Counted from the first letter of the stretch, positions 49,057 through 60,254 are shown. The stretch is 64,000 nucleotides of DNA from an uncultured Tenacibaculum sp. (GCF_947498805.1 NZ_CANMLT010000009.1:96876-160875), one strand, 5' to 3'. Notes: a model not told the origin generated them from the sequence alone. Translations and numbers: made by a program.

Positions 49057-49920
49057 ATGAAACTTAAAAATACTTTATTACTATTTCTTTTTTTGATTAG
49101 TAGTTTTTGCTACTCCCAAATCACTAAACCTAGCCTAAGTCCAAAAATTAAGACAACACAACAAGTTGGATTAGCCAATTTTACTTTTGAGTACGGACAA
49201 CCTAGTGCGCAAAATAGAAAAATTTTTGGCTCTCTTATTCCCTATAAAAAGCTTTGGAGAACTGGAGCCAATGCCGCTACTAAGTTTACAGTAGATAGAG
49301 ATATTAAACTATCTGGAAATCCTATTCCTTCTGGTACCTATGGTTTATATACGATTCCTGGTAAAAAAGAATGGACCATTATCATTCATAAAAATAGTAA
49401 GCTATGGGGAGCAGGTGGATACAACAAAGAAAATGATCTACTTCGTTTTAAAGTTCCTTCTATTCCATTAAAAGATACTTTAGAAACCTTAACTATTCAT
49501 TTTGAAAACTTTAATACTAATGGAGCCGACTTAGTTATTGCTTGGGAAAATACGAAAGTTAAAATTCCTGTATTTGTAGACTCAGACAAAGCAATTTTTG
49601 AAGAAATTGAAACCAAAATAATTAAAAACACTACTGGTAAAATACATCCTCAAACCTATTTTGATGCTGCACAATTTTACTATCACAAAAATGTAAAACT
49701 TGACCAAGCATTATCTTGGTTTAGTAAAGCCGCCGAATTAAGGCCAAATGCTTATTGGTATGAGTATTATAAAGGCGAATTAGCCTTATATATGAAGAAA
49801 TATGATATTGCTAAAGAAAGCGGCACAAAGTGTTTAAACGCGTCTAAAAACAGTAAATCTTCTGATTATGGTTATATAGCTAAATGCAGTTTATTACTTC
49901 AAGCAATAGAAGATAAATAA
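49057..49920 (+). CDS. DUF2911 domain protein with TPR-like C-terminus
   Basis: FEYGQPSAQNRKIFGSLIPYKKLWRTGANAATKFTVDRDI. Confidence 0.9.
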   Translation: MKLKNTLLLFLFLISSFCYSQITKPSLSPKIKTTQQVGLANFTFEYGQPSAQNRKIFGSLIPYKKLWRTGANAATKFTVDRDIKLSGNPIPSGTYGLYTIPGKKEWTIIIHKNSKLWGAGGYNKENDLLRFKVPSIPLKDTLETLTIHFENFNTNGADLVIAWENTKVKIPVFVDSDKAIFEEIETKIIKNTTGKIHPQTYFDAAQFYYHKNVKLDQALSWFSKAAELRPNAYWYEYYKGELALYMKKYDIAKESGTKCLNASKNSKSSDYGYIAKCSLLLQAIEDK

Positions 49921-49923
49921 CAA

Positions 49924-49957
49924 TAAAAAAGCCGTTAACTTAAAGTTAGCGGCTTTT
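49924..49957. terminator. Bidirectional terminator
   Basis: AAAAAAGCCGTTAACttaaaGTTAGCGGCTTTT. Confidence 0.85.
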
Positions 49958-49978
49958 CATTTATATGATGAAAATATA

Positions 49979-51817
49979 TTAATAATTTAGTCCTCTTAAG
50001 TAATTTAATTTTGCTTGCCATATATCCAATTCATCTTTAAATTCTTGAATGCCTGCACGCACATTTTTAACTAACGGATTATCTTCAGTAGCATTTGAAA
50101 TAAAACTCAAGTTATTTTCTAATTGTTGCATCTCTCTAACAGTTTCGTCTATTTTTCTTCTTATAAACAACTGCTCACTATCTAACTTTCTATAGTCTTC
50201 TTGTGCTAAATATGTATCTACAACGTTTCTAAATTTAAGCATTGCTATTTCTTCTCTACTTAAATTTTGCTTTTCTAAATGAGCATCAATTACTTTATTG
50301 AATTTACCATCTAAATGACGTGCATTTCTTGGTAAAAATCCTAATTCTTTCCATTTAGTAATTGCTTCTTTCACCTCATCTAAAGTAATTCCTTCTTTCT
50401 CTTTTAACTCTTCAATGAATGCTTTTTTAGCATCAACAACTACCTGCTGCTCTTTATTTAACTCATTTTTACGTTCATGAAGTCTATCAAAATAATGATT
50501 ACAAGCACCTTTGAATCGATTCCAAATATCATCTGAATACTTACGAGGTACGTGTCCTATTTTTTTCCAATCAGATTGAATACGCTTCATGGTATTTGTT
50601 GTAGTATCCCAATCGTCATTATCTTTAAGACTTTCAGCTAGCTCTACCAACTCCATTTTCTTCTTTAAGTTGGTACTTTGAGCACTCTTTTCTGATTTAT
50701 AAAAAGTATTCTTAGCGGCATTAAATTTCTTTGTAGCCTCTTTAAACTGTTGCCAAACTGCCTCACTCTTACTATAAGGAAGTTTTCCTATGTCGAAATA
50801 TTTTTTGCGTAATGCTTCTATTTCTGTTATACTTCTTTGCCAATCTTTATGGGTTTTATTATTAGAAGTATCATAAGCATTTATCTCACCTACTACTTCC
50901 AACTTAGCATCAATCATTTCTTGGTACTTAGACTTTAAATTTCGATAATGATCATGACGCTTATCATGCAACTTTTTAGTGGCCGCACTAAACTTACCCC
51001 AAACTTCTTCTCTATATTCTTTACTTACCGGACCTACTTCCTCTTTCCACATTTTATGCAGTAATTGCAATTCCTTAAAAGCAATATTAACATCTTCTAT
51101 CTCTAAAAGGCCTTCTGCTCTTTCAATCAATTTTAATTTTTCATCAAGATTATGTTTAAAATCCAGTTCTCTTAAATCTTTATTAAGATGTAATAAATCA
51201 TAAAAACGTTCTACATGATGATGAAATGTTCTCCAGGTATCATTGTATTTAGTTTTAGATACTGGACCAATGGCTTTCCAACGGTTTTGAATTTGTTGAA
51301 AATCATTATACATTGTTTTAGAATTAGCGTTTTCGATTAAAGTTTTTAATTCTTCAATTAACAAATTTCGCCTTTCTAAATTCTCCTTTAATTGCTTTTC
51401 TAGTTGATTATAATGAGCATCTCTCTTAGCTTTATACTCTCCTAAAAGTTTATTATATGAAGACTTTACAGGACTGGAAAATTGAAAATCTATAGAGTTA
51501 CCTCCCTCAGCTAAAAAAGCTTCTTTCTTTTCTGCTAATAATTTCCCGAACTTAGAATTAAAGGCAAATTTTAAAGAATCAACATTTACTTTTAACTGTT
51601 GCACAGGATATGATTTTAGTAGTTTTTCTAATTCTTCTACTAATTTATCCAATTCCATTGAAGCATAATCAAGCATAGGTATTTGATGCTTTTCATCATC
51701 TTTTTCCGCTGCGTTGGCTACTTCATTTTCCACAACATCTACCGCATCTACTGCATCATTAATCTGTTCTTGACTTTCTTGTTGATTGTTTACCTTTTCT
51801 TCGTTGTTTTCTAACAT
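49979..51817 (-). CDS. DUF349 domain protein
   Basis: Repeated W-K-x-I-G-P/H-V-x-K / W..F segments (NRWKAIGPVSKTKYNDTWRTF, SDWKKIGHVPRKYSDDIWNRF). Confidence 0.88.
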   Translation of the reverse strand: MLENNEEKVNNQQESQEQINDAVDAVDVVENEVANAAEKDDEKHQIPMLDYASMELDKLVEELEKLLKSYPVQQLKVNVDSLKFAFNSKFGKLLAEKKEAFLAEGGNSIDFQFSSPVKSSYNKLLGEYKAKRDAHYNQLEKQLKENLERRNLLIEELKTLIENANSKTMYNDFQQIQNRWKAIGPVSKTKYNDTWRTFHHHVERFYDLLHLNKDLRELDFKHNLDEKLKLIERAEGLLEIEDVNIAFKELQLLHKMWKEEVGPVSKEYREEVWGKFSAATKKLHDKRHDHYRNLKSKYQEMIDAKLEVVGEINAYDTSNNKTHKDWQRSITEIEALRKKYFDIGKLPYSKSEAVWQQFKEATKKFNAAKNTFYKSEKSAQSTNLKKKMELVELAESLKDNDDWDTTTNTMKRIQSDWKKIGHVPRKYSDDIWNRFKGACNHYFDRLHERKNELNKEQQVVVDAKKAFIEELKEKEGITLDEVKEAITKWKELGFLPRNARHLDGKFNKVIDAHLEKQNLSREEIAMLKFRNVVDTYLAQEDYRKLDSEQLFIRRKIDETVREMQQLENNLSFISNATEDNPLVKNVRAGIQEFKDELDIWQAKLNYLRGLNY

Positions 51818-51927
51818 ATCTACAATGTTTAAGTTCCTTGAGTTAAGATTATAAAGATAAGGATATTTGTAAAATACCAAACTTTATTTTAAGGTAAAAC
51901 TTTCAGTACTAAACAAGAACACCTTTC

Positions 51928-52686
51928 TTATGAATTCCAGATTTCCCAAGCCTTTTCTGCTTGTTTCTCTAACATCTCATATCCATTTTTAACAATAGCC
52001 CCTTTTTCTGCCCCTTTTTTTAAAAAAGTTGTCTGCTCTGGATTATAAATTAAATCGTACAACAAATGTTCTAAAGTTAAATGTTGATAAGGAATATTCG
52101 GACAGTTTTCTACATTTGGATACGTACCTAAAGGTGTACAATTAATAATTACTTTATACGCATCTACGATATCTTTAGAAATATCTTCATAAGCTATTTG
52201 CTTTTTTCCTTCTGGTTTCCTAGATACAAACTTGTATTTTATATTCAATTCTTCCAATACATATGCTACTGCTTTAGAAGCTCCTCCTGTACCGAGTATT
52301 AGAGCTTTAGAATGCCCTTTTTTCAATAAAGGTTTTAGTGATTTTTTAAATCCGTATATATCTGTATTAAAACCTTTCAGTTTTCCTTTTTTAGTAATTT
52401 TAATGGTATTTACAGCTCCTACCTTCAATGCTTTTTTATCAAACTTATCGAGGTAATTAAACACATCTAACTTATAAGGAATTGTTACATTCATTCCTTT
52501 AAGTGTTTTTTTATGTTTTTTTATTTTCTTCGGAAGCTCACTAATATCTTGGATGTCAAAATTGACATACTCGTTTGCTTCTAAATTCTCTTTTTCAAAT
52601 TTAGTATTGAAATATTGTCGTGAAAATGAATAAGAAATATTGCGTCCTACTAAAGCAAAAATGTTTTTACTTTCTTTTTTTTCCAT
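51928..52686 (-). CDS. aroE: Shikimate dehydrogenase
   Basis: FALVGRNISYSFSRQYFN, GMNVTIPYK, ILGTGGASKAVAYVL, INCTPLGTYP. Confidence 0.93.
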   Translation of the reverse strand: MEKKESKNIFALVGRNISYSFSRQYFNTKFEKENLEANEYVNFDIQDISELPKKIKKHKKTLKGMNVTIPYKLDVFNYLDKFDKKALKVGAVNTIKITKKGKLKGFNTDIYGFKKSLKPLLKKGHSKALILGTGGASKAVAYVLEELNIKYKFVSRKPEGKKQIAYEDISKDIVDAYKVIINCTPLGTYPNVENCPNIPYQHLTLEHLLYDLIYNPEQTTFLKKGAEKGAIVKNGYEMLEKQAEKAWEIWNS

Positions 52687-53674
52687 AGTAATCAATAAGT
52701 AGTATTAAAAGTATTCCAAATAGAATAAAACCAACAGCAAACCATGTTTCTTTTGAATGTAGTTCAGGTAGAAATCTTTCATAGTTTTCTACAATTTTAT
52801 TCCCTTTTTTATCTAGTATAAATGTTCCTTCTATAGTTTTAAATATCGTTTTTTTCCAGGGCCATACATTTCCTAAAGATCCTGTTATAAAACCAATGAT
52901 AAGTGCAGTAACAATCTGATGCCATCTTTTCAATACATATCCCAGCACATGCGAGATAGACACTAACCCAAAAGCAGAACCCAAGGTAAACACACTAATT
53001 ATTTTAAGATATCTAACTTTAACTGCATCTTTTAAAACTTCTGTGTTTCCAGACAATAATTGTGTGATTACACTACCCAACACATTCACGCTATCTACCA
53101 AAAGCAGCACATAGTTTCCTAATAATATGAGTATGAATGATCCTGAAAGCCCGGGTAAAGTCATCCCTGAAACTCCAATAATTCCACATAAAAAAACGAA
53201 CCATAAGTTATCGTTTTCTTTTGCTGGAGTCATAAAGCTAATGCTTATTCCTATTACAGCTCCTATTAGTAAAAACACCACTGTTTTAGGTCTCCAATCA
53301 CCAAAGTCTTTTGAAATATAATAAATCGAACCTATAATCATTCCAAAAAACCACGACCACACATAGAGTTCATAATTTTTTAAAAAGTAGTCGAGTATAA
53401 GTGAGACACTAAAATAACTGAACATACTACCTACCATAACGTAGGTTAAAAACTCTAAATTGGTATACTGCGAAAAACTCTTAAAACGTCCATTAATAAG
53501 CAATTTAAATGCTTTAAGATTGATACGTTGAAAGGTAAAAATAAGCTCTTCATAAAAGCCCATAACAAAAGCCACCATACCCCCAGAGACTCCAGGTACT
53601 TTGTTTGCTCCTCCCATGGTTAGCCCTTTTAAAAAAAGATTTACCCTTTGAAGAAATGTACGTTCTTTATACAT
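52667..53674 (-). CDS. DUF368 membrane protein (polyprenyl-phosphate translocase-like), copy 1
   Basis: KGLTMGGANKVPGVSGGMVAFVMGFYEELI; GVSGMTLPGLSGSFILILLG. Confidence 0.9.
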   Translation of the reverse strand: MYKERTFLQRVNLFLKGLTMGGANKVPGVSGGMVAFVMGFYEELIFTFQRINLKAFKLLINGRFKSFSQYTNLEFLTYVMVGSMFSYFSVSLILDYFLKNYELYVWSWFFGMIIGSIYYISKDFGDWRPKTVVFLLIGAVIGISISFMTPAKENDNLWFVFLCGIIGVSGMTLPGLSGSFILILLGNYVLLLVDSVNVLGSVITQLLSGNTEVLKDAVKVRYLKIISVFTLGSAFGLVSISHVLGYVLKRWHQIVTALIIGFITGSLGNVWPWKKTIFKTIEGTFILDKKGNKIVENYERFLPELHSKETWFAVGFILFGILLILLIDYYGKKRK

Positions 53675-53708
53675 ACGATTTAGTTAGTATGACTAAGGTA
53701 GTAATTTA

Positions 53709-54632
53709 TTACTGCTTTTTTACTGCTAATTTTTCTAAAAGTAAAATCACTCCAAAACCTACTAAAGCTAAAAGCGAAGCTTGAAAAATTTGCGGATCTC
53801 CATCAAATGAAAGAGGAGAAATTGACAATTCATTAAATGGTACTTTTTCTCCATGTGAATTTGTTCTATAACTCAACACTTCCTTCCATGGCCATATTTT
53901 ATTCAATGAACCTATTATAAACCCAGTTAATACCGCTAGCGTATAGTTTTTATAATTGCTAAACAACCATTTCAATATTCTTGAAAACAATAACAATCCT
54001 AAAATTGCTCCAGCAGCAACCAATGCTATCTTCCCTAAATCTCTATTATTTACCGCATTTAATACTTCTTTATACGCTCCCAATAGCACCAAAATAAATG
54101 ATCCTGATATACCCGGTAAAATCATTGCACATATAGCTAGTGCTCCAGAGAAAAACAAAAATACAGGTGAAGAGTTTTCTGAAACCATAGGATTTAATGT
54201 TGTTATTTTATAAGCAACAAAACTTCCTATTAATAATAAAACAATGGTAATAACATTCCATTTTGTAATTTGTTTAGCAATATAAATTACACTTGCTAAA
54301 ACCAATCCGAAGAAAAAAGACCAGAGTAAAATTGGTTGATTATCTAGTAACCATGAAATTACTTTGGCTAAAGAAACGATACTAATTGCAATACCTATTA
54401 ATAAAGATAATAGAAAATTACCATTTAACTTCGTCCAAGCTTCTTTAAAACCTTTTTCCTTTAAAACTTTAAATAATCCTAAATTAATATTACTAATAGA
54501 ACCTAGTAATTCTTCATAAATTCCAGAGATAAAAGCTATTGTTCCTCCTGATACTCCTGGAACAACATCTGCTGCTCCCATTGCTACTCCTTTTAAGCTA
54601 ATTAAGAAGTAATCTTTAATTGTTCTTTTCAT
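53709..54632 (-). CDS. DUF368 membrane protein, copy 2
   Basis: KGVAMGAADVVPGVSGGTIAFISGIYEELL; AICAMILPGISGSFILVLLG. Confidence 0.92.
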   Translation of the reverse strand: MKRTIKDYFLISLKGVAMGAADVVPGVSGGTIAFISGIYEELLGSISNINLGLFKVLKEKGFKEAWTKLNGNFLLSLLIGIAISIVSLAKVISWLLDNQPILLWSFFFGLVLASVIYIAKQITKWNVITIVLLLIGSFVAYKITTLNPMVSENSSPVFLFFSGALAICAMILPGISGSFILVLLGAYKEVLNAVNNRDLGKIALVAAGAILGLLLFSRILKWLFSNYKNYTLAVLTGFIIGSLNKIWPWKEVLSYRTNSHGEKVPFNELSISPLSFDGDPQIFQASLLALVGFGVILLLEKLAVKKQ

Positions 54633-54641
54633 CTAGTTTGA

Positions 54642-57600
54642 TTAGTTATCTTTTTTCTTTTTTGATTTAAATTTGATCAAATTACTTTGCTTGACTTCTT
54701 TTACGGAATCTTTCTTTTCTTCTTTTTTCTTCTTTTTCTTAAGTCCTAACTTTTGTCCTAATTCAGATAAATTATCAAAGTTTACTTGATAAGATATACC
54801 AACTCCTTGAGTATATCCTTCATCATCTACATTATTTTGAATTTCATTTTGACGATTAAATACCGTTCCTCTTAAAGTACCTTCTTCATTTAATAAAACT
54901 TCCACTTTTACTTCTCCCACAACATTCGTCTGCGTATTTGTTCCTACTGGAACCCCGACTTTTCCGTTTACGATTACTCGATCACTTAATTGAGTGGTTA
55001 CAGAAACATCTACTTGATCATCTGAATTTAAATTCCCTACATCTCCACGATCTCCTTGCGTATACCCTACTCCTACTTGAAACTTATCGTCTCCTTTGTT
55101 TAATACACTTGATAAAATACTTGTAGCTATTTCGGAAGCCGTTCCTGTGATTCCTGATGAAGCACTGCTTCCTATTGCTTCTTCGTTATAAAATGTACCA
55201 AAAGCTAATAAGAATGTAAAGTGTTGCATCTTTGTATTTAGGTCATTCTTATTCAGAATAAATTCTAATTCTGAAGCTACCGTAGAATTTGCGTTCGGTA
55301 TTTTAATATCAAATTCTTGTTTTGAATCAAAAAGTCCTCCTGTAATTTTAGTATATAAATCAATAGGTATTTTACGACTCGAATTAATATTATCTAATAA
55401 CTGTGCCGGATTTGCCTTGGTACTATATACAGCTGTTAAATCTAGTTCTGCTTCAAAAGGGCTTCCCGTCCAAGAAATAGTTCCGCCTTGCTGAACTTTA
55501 AATGGTTTTGTGATCCCCGGATATCTAAAATTATATACTCCTTCGTCTACGATAAAATCGCCATACATATTAAACTTTCCTCTGGTATCTATTTCAATAT
55601 ATAAATTACCATCTCCTCGTCCTTTTAATTCACTTCCCGATACCTTATCTATAACCACTTGTGCAAGAGCATCGTCTGTTACTTCTAAATAAATTCTTAA
55701 ATCTAACCCTTTAATATCTTTTAATTGGTTCTTATCAGTAGCTTCTCCTCCTTCAGATTTAAAATGAATCAACTTAAAATTATCAATCGTAGTTACATCA
55801 CTTAAAGGAATTACAAACACGGTTCCTGGCTGTGTACTTCCATTTACCTCAATATCTAAATTGCTTGTAAGTCCTCTAATTTTAGCATTTCCTTTTAAAA
55901 ATCCAGTTCCATAATACGGTATTTCTTCAGATTCAGACGTGTTTAATATTAACAAGTTATCTGTATCAATATCTAAATGCAACACCCATTGCTCAAAATT
56001 TTGATGCGCAATATAACCGTTTAAACTACCTTGTGTTTTGTGTTCAACATCTTCCAAGATGATATCATTAAAAATAAACTGTCTTCCATCTAAAACAATC
56101 GCTGCATTTTGATTCAAATCAAAATCGACATTTAAATAAGGGAATGCCAACCCTGCATCTTCTAAGTTTAAAACACCTTTTAAATCAGGGTCTCGGAGAT
56201 ATCCTTTTGCTGTAAAATCACCCGTTACTTTCCCTCTTAACTTGGACAACACCTCTTCGCCTAATGGACTAAATGCTTCTATTTGATAATCTTTTAAAGA
56301 AAAAGCTAGATCTAGTGTTGGTCTTTTCGTACTAAAATCTATTTTTCCTAAAGCCGAAATATTCTTTGCTTTATTGTTGATTAGAGATAAGTTTACATCA
56401 TACTTTTCAAAAGAATTTTCCCCCGTTACATTTAAGGCTAGATCTCCTTGATAAAAATCGTTGATATGAAAATTCTCTACTAATAAATTTCCTTTTGGTG
56501 ATATTTTTTTGTCTTGTTGTTTAAAATCTATAATTCCATTCAAGTTCCCTGCTAGATTTAAACTATCAATTGGAGGGACAAAACTTTTCAATTTAACACT
56601 AGTAAACTTAGCTTGTAAATCTTTATACGAGCTATCCCTTAGTATCCCTTTAAATTCTATCTTTTGTTTTCCTGATGCAAGTGTAAACGGACTAAAATTA
56701 AACTCCTTTTCTTTTAAATCAAATACAACTTTATTTTCCTTATTCCCTTTTGGATTTATGGTCCAGTCAAAGTCTTTATAACTAAAAGTAGATTTCTGAA
56801 TTCCTACTACCGATTTCTTTAAGGCATCTATTGTATAGTAAAAGTCTAAGTTAAATTGTTCTTTTTCATTCTTACCTCCCTTAAAAACCGACTTAAAAAA
56901 CAACGTATCTTTATATGTTCTGTTTAATAGGTTTAACTCTTTTAATTTATAATAGGGGGTATTTACCTCGTTTGCGGATAATTGTGTGTTATATAAAGGG
57001 TTCTTATTATCTATCCTTAGCAATAAATTGTCGGCAATATTTTTATATGCTTCAATTCTTGGTGAACTAAATGTGAGTTTTAAGGAGTTTTTATCTGAAT
57101 TAATTCTTCCTTTTAAACGTGTATTCTCAGCGATAGCTACTTGTGGTAAGAAAACATCTATTATTTGATTGTGAATGGTAAAATCAAAGTCTAAAAACTG
57201 TCCCTTTGTTACTGGATGCGGCTCATAATTAGTATATACACTTCCTAAAGCATTTTCTGTTATTGGCAATAATTCTTCAAATGTAAACTTCCCTTTTAGT
57301 TCTCCATTTACAATATCCTTTGAGGTTATTTTTATAGTTTTTATACTATCCTTTACTGCAGATAACACCTCAAAGTTTTTAAACAAATACGCTCTTTTTT
57401 GATTGGTATAGGTCAAGTTATCAAATTTCGCTACTCCAATGATATCGTCTAATGTATTTCCTGAGATATCAAGTTTTACCAAACCTTTAAGTTTAGCAAT
57501 ACTATCTCTTGTGAATAAATTCGTTTTATTTAAATCTAAATCAGCAATCTTAGCAGTAAAGTCAAACTTATTTACTTCCGATGAAAAATCGGCAAGCCCT

Positions 57601-59036
57601 TCAAATACTAACTTAAAATTCTCATCATCTGAATTTAGAAAACCATCAAACTTTTTATTTTCAAATTGTCCATTAACCGTTAAGTCTTTATAAGAATATC
57701 CTTTAAAGTCAATATTACTAACCTTTCCTATTATGGTAGTGTTTATATTTTCTACACTAAAACCACTTCCATTTACATCTGCCTTCAATGAAATCTTACC
57801 TAGTAAAGGGTCATTCGTAAAAATACCCAAATCAAATTCTTGAAAATCTACCTCTCCCACATATGAAGCAAAATCAATATCATCAATATTCGTTAACTGT
57901 AAATCTGAGACTATTGTTCCTATTTCTGATTCAACATTTAGCGTAGCATCCATCTGCTCTGGAGTTACCTTAACTAATCCTGATAAATTAAAATCTCCCA
58001 ATCTTTTAAACTCAGTTGGTAAGGTTTTTCCCAGTAAATTTGGAAGTACACTTTTTAACTGACCATAATTAGCTTTTACATTATCTAAATCTCCTTCAAA
58101 AATAAAGCCTCTCTCCGTTTTTATGGCATTTACAAAAGCTAGGTCTCCTTTTATTCTTAGTCCGTTTCTAGAATATAAATTCAAACGGTTAACATCAAAA
58201 TTATTAAGTACTCCTGTTAATTTCCCTGTAAAATATAAAATATCATTCCCACTTAACTCTCTATAGAGTTTACTTAAATCTCTTACAGCTAGCTTACTTT
58301 TTTTAAAAGTAGCTTTTATGTTTACTTTATCATTAAAATCGGCTAAATCCTTTCTATTATAAGACAGTTTTATATCACCTATGATATCGGTTTTATTATC
58401 TGTTTTCAAAGAAGTATTGTCAAATAGCATATGTGTCTTTGTATACACAAAATCTGTACTTAAGTTTGACACAACTACTCCTCTATTTTCAGTAAAATAC
58501 AAGCCCCGAATTTTCATTGATACATCTGGACCTACTATGGAAAAATCTTGTAAATTCCCTCCTCCATCAGAAGCTGAAAACTGTAATATATCTTTTTTAT
58601 TAAAATCTAATAGTTTAAAATTGAGTCTATCAATATATACATTGGAGGTACTTAATTTAAATGGAGGTGTATTGGGGTCTCGTGGTTTCCCATCATCAAA
58701 AGTTTCTACAAAAACTGATAAGTTATCGTCTTTTTCTCCCTTATATGTTTTTAAATGAAATTGTACACCTTCTAATGATAAACTGCCTAGATCTACTCTA
58801 TTTTCTAATACCTTCTTTGCGTTTAGAAGTGAAGTATTAAGTTTATCTACAAAAATTAAGGTGTCTTTATGATGATCTCTTATTTCAACTCCCTTTAATT
58901 GTACACTTCCTAAAAAAGACAAATCTACTTTCTTTACCACTAAATCAATTCCAAATTCCTTGTTCACTGCGTTTGTTGCAATTTTACCCAATTGGGTTTG
59001 AACAGCTGGAATTGATAGCAATATGCATAAAAGCAA
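54642..59036 (-). CDS. tamB: TamB-like translocation/assembly module protein (start uncertain)
   Basis: 1464+ aa, N-terminal TM, beta-rich body and conserved C-terminal DUF490 region. Confidence 0.88.
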   Translation of the reverse strand: MLLCILLSIPAVQTQLGKIATNAVNKEFGIDLVVKKVDLSFLGSVQLKGVEIRDHHKDTLIFVDKLNTSLLNAKKVLENRVDLGSLSLEGVQFHLKTYKGEKDDNLSVFVETFDDGKPRDPNTPPFKLSTSNVYIDRLNFKLLDFNKKDILQFSASDGGGNLQDFSIVGPDVSMKIRGLYFTENRGVVVSNLSTDFVYTKTHMLFDNTSLKTDNKTDIIGDIKLSYNRKDLADFNDKVNIKATFKKSKLAVRDLSKLYRELSGNDILYFTGKLTGVLNNFDVNRLNLYSRNGLRIKGDLAFVNAIKTERGFIFEGDLDNVKANYGQLKSVLPNLLGKTLPTEFKRLGDFNLSGLVKVTPEQMDATLNVESEIGTIVSDLQLTNIDDIDFASYVGEVDFQEFDLGIFTNDPLLGKISLKADVNGSGFSVENINTTIIGKVSNIDFKGYSYKDLTVNGQFENKKFDGFLNSDDENFKLVFEGLADFSSEVNKFDFTAKIADLDLNKTNLFTRDSIAKLKGLVKLDISGNTLDDIIGVAKFDNLTYTNQKRAYLFKNFEVLSAVKDSIKTIKITSKDIVNGELKGKFTFEELLPITENALGSVYTNYEPHPVTKGQFLDFDFTIHNQIIDVFLPQVAIAENTRLKGRINSDKNSLKLTFSSPRIEAYKNIADNLLLRIDNKNPLYNTQLSANEVNTPYYKLKELNLLNRTYKDTLFFKSVFKGGKNEKEQFNLDFYYTIDALKKSVVGIQKSTFSYKDFDWTINPKGNKENKVVFDLKEKEFNFSPFTLASGKQKIEFKGILRDSSYKDLQAKFTSVKLKSFVPPIDSLNLAGNLNGIIDFKQQDKKISPKGNLLVENFHINDFYQGDLALNVTGENSFEKYDVNLSLINNKAKNISALGKIDFSTKRPTLDLAFSLKDYQIEAFSPLGEEVLSKLRGKVTGDFTAKGYLRDPDLKGVLNLEDAGLAFPYLNVDFDLNQNAAIVLDGRQFIFNDIILEDVEHKTQGSLNGYIAHQNFEQWVLHLDIDTDNLLILNTSESEEIPYYGTGFLKGNAKIRGLTSNLDIEVNGSTQPGTVFVIPLSDVTTIDNFKLIHFKSEGGEATDKNQLKDIKGLDLRIYLEVTDDALAQVVIDKVSGSELKGRGDGNLYIEIDTRGKFNMYGDFIVDEGVYNFRYPGITKPFKVQQGGTISWTGSPFEAELDLTAVYSTKANPAQLLDNINSSRKIPIDLYTKITGGLFDSKQEFDIKIPNANSTVASELEFILNKNDLNTKMQHFTFLLAFGTFYNEEAIGSSASSGITGTASEIATSILSSVLNKGDDKFQVGVGYTQGDRGDVGNLNSDDQVDVSVTTQLSDRVIVNGKVGVPVGTNTQTNVVGEVKVEVLLNEEGTLRGTVFNRQNEIQNNVDDEGYTQGVGISYQVNFDNLSELGQKLGLKKKKKKEEKKDSVKEVKQSNLIKFKSKKKKDN

Positions 59037-59225
59037 TAAAAAAAGTAATGTATACTTTATTATTCGTAATAGTATTTTACCAAATCTTTTTATGATTGAA
59101 ATGCTTTAGAAGTGTTCAACAAAATTTATTGTTCTAAATCAAAAATATTGCCAATAACTACAAAGAACGTTCAATTTTAACTAATATTCAATATTTTTGT
59201 CTCTTTAACTTATTTTTAGGACATT

Positions 59226-60254
59226 TTGAGTACAAAACAAGTTTATATTTTAGGAATAGAGTCCTCTTGCGATGATACAAGCGCTTCTGTTATTTGTGAT
59301 GGAAAAGTTTTAAGCAATGTAATTGCGAACCAAGAGGTACATGCAAAATACGGAGGAGTTGTTCCCGAACTAGCATCAAGAGCACATCAGCAAAATATAG
59401 TTCCTGTTGTTCAACAGGCTATAGAACGTGCAGGAATTAATAAAAATCAATTAAGTGCAATTGCTTTTACCAAAGGCCCTGGACTTATGGGATCATTATT
59501 GGTGGGTACTTCTTTTGCCAAATCTTTGGCTTTGGGTTTAAACATTCCGTTGATTGATGTAAATCATATGCAAGCACATATTTTAGCTCATTTTATAAAA
59601 GAAGAAGATGCTAAAATACCTCCATTCCCTTTTGTTTGTTTAACCATAAGTGGTGGTCATACTCAAATTGTAAAAATCACCAACCATTTTGAAATGGAAA
59701 TTTTAGGTGAAACTATTGATGATGCTGTAGGAGAAGCATTTGACAAATCTGCTAAAATTTTAGGACTTCCTTATCCTGGTGGACCTTTAATTGATAAATA
59801 CGCTCAACAGGGAAATCCTAAAGCTTATAAATTCTCTAAACCTAAAGTTGGTGATTTAGATTTTAGTTTTAGTGGATTGAAAACAGGTATATTATACTTT
59901 ATTCAAAAAAATCTAAAGGAAAATCCTGATTTTATCAAAGAAAACTTACATGACATTTGTGCTTCCATTCAACATACTATTGTTGAAATATTAATGGACA
60001 AACTAAAAAACTCAGTAAAGGCAACCGGAATTAAACATATTGCTATAGCTGGTGGGGTTTCTGCTAATTCTGAAATTCGTAAACGTTTACAAGTTGCAGA
60101 ACAACATTGGGGATGGACAACTTATGTTCCAAAATTCCAATATACCACAGATAATGCTGCTATGATTGCCATTACTGGGTACTTGAAATATTTAAACAAT
60201 ACATATTCTGATGTTTCTGTTACTGCACAAGCTAGATTAAAAGTAACTGAATAA
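59226..60254 (+). CDS. tsaD: tRNA N6-threonylcarbamoyladenosine synthase subunit TsaD (TTG start)
   Basis: ILGIESSCDDTSASV, NHMQAHILAHF, ISGGHTQIV. Confidence 0.97.
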   Translation: MSTKQVYILGIESSCDDTSASVICDGKVLSNVIANQEVHAKYGGVVPELASRAHQQNIVPVVQQAIERAGINKNQLSAIAFTKGPGLMGSLLVGTSFAKSLALGLNIPLIDVNHMQAHILAHFIKEEDAKIPPFPFVCLTISGGHTQIVKITNHFEMEILGETIDDAVGEAFDKSAKILGLPYPGGPLIDKYAQQGNPKAYKFSKPKVGDLDFSFSGLKTGILYFIQKNLKENPDFIKENLHDICASIQHTIVEILMDKLKNSVKATGIKHIAIAGGVSANSEIRKRLQVAEQHWGWTTYVPKFQYTTDNAAMIAITGYLKYLNNTYSDVSVTAQARLKVTE

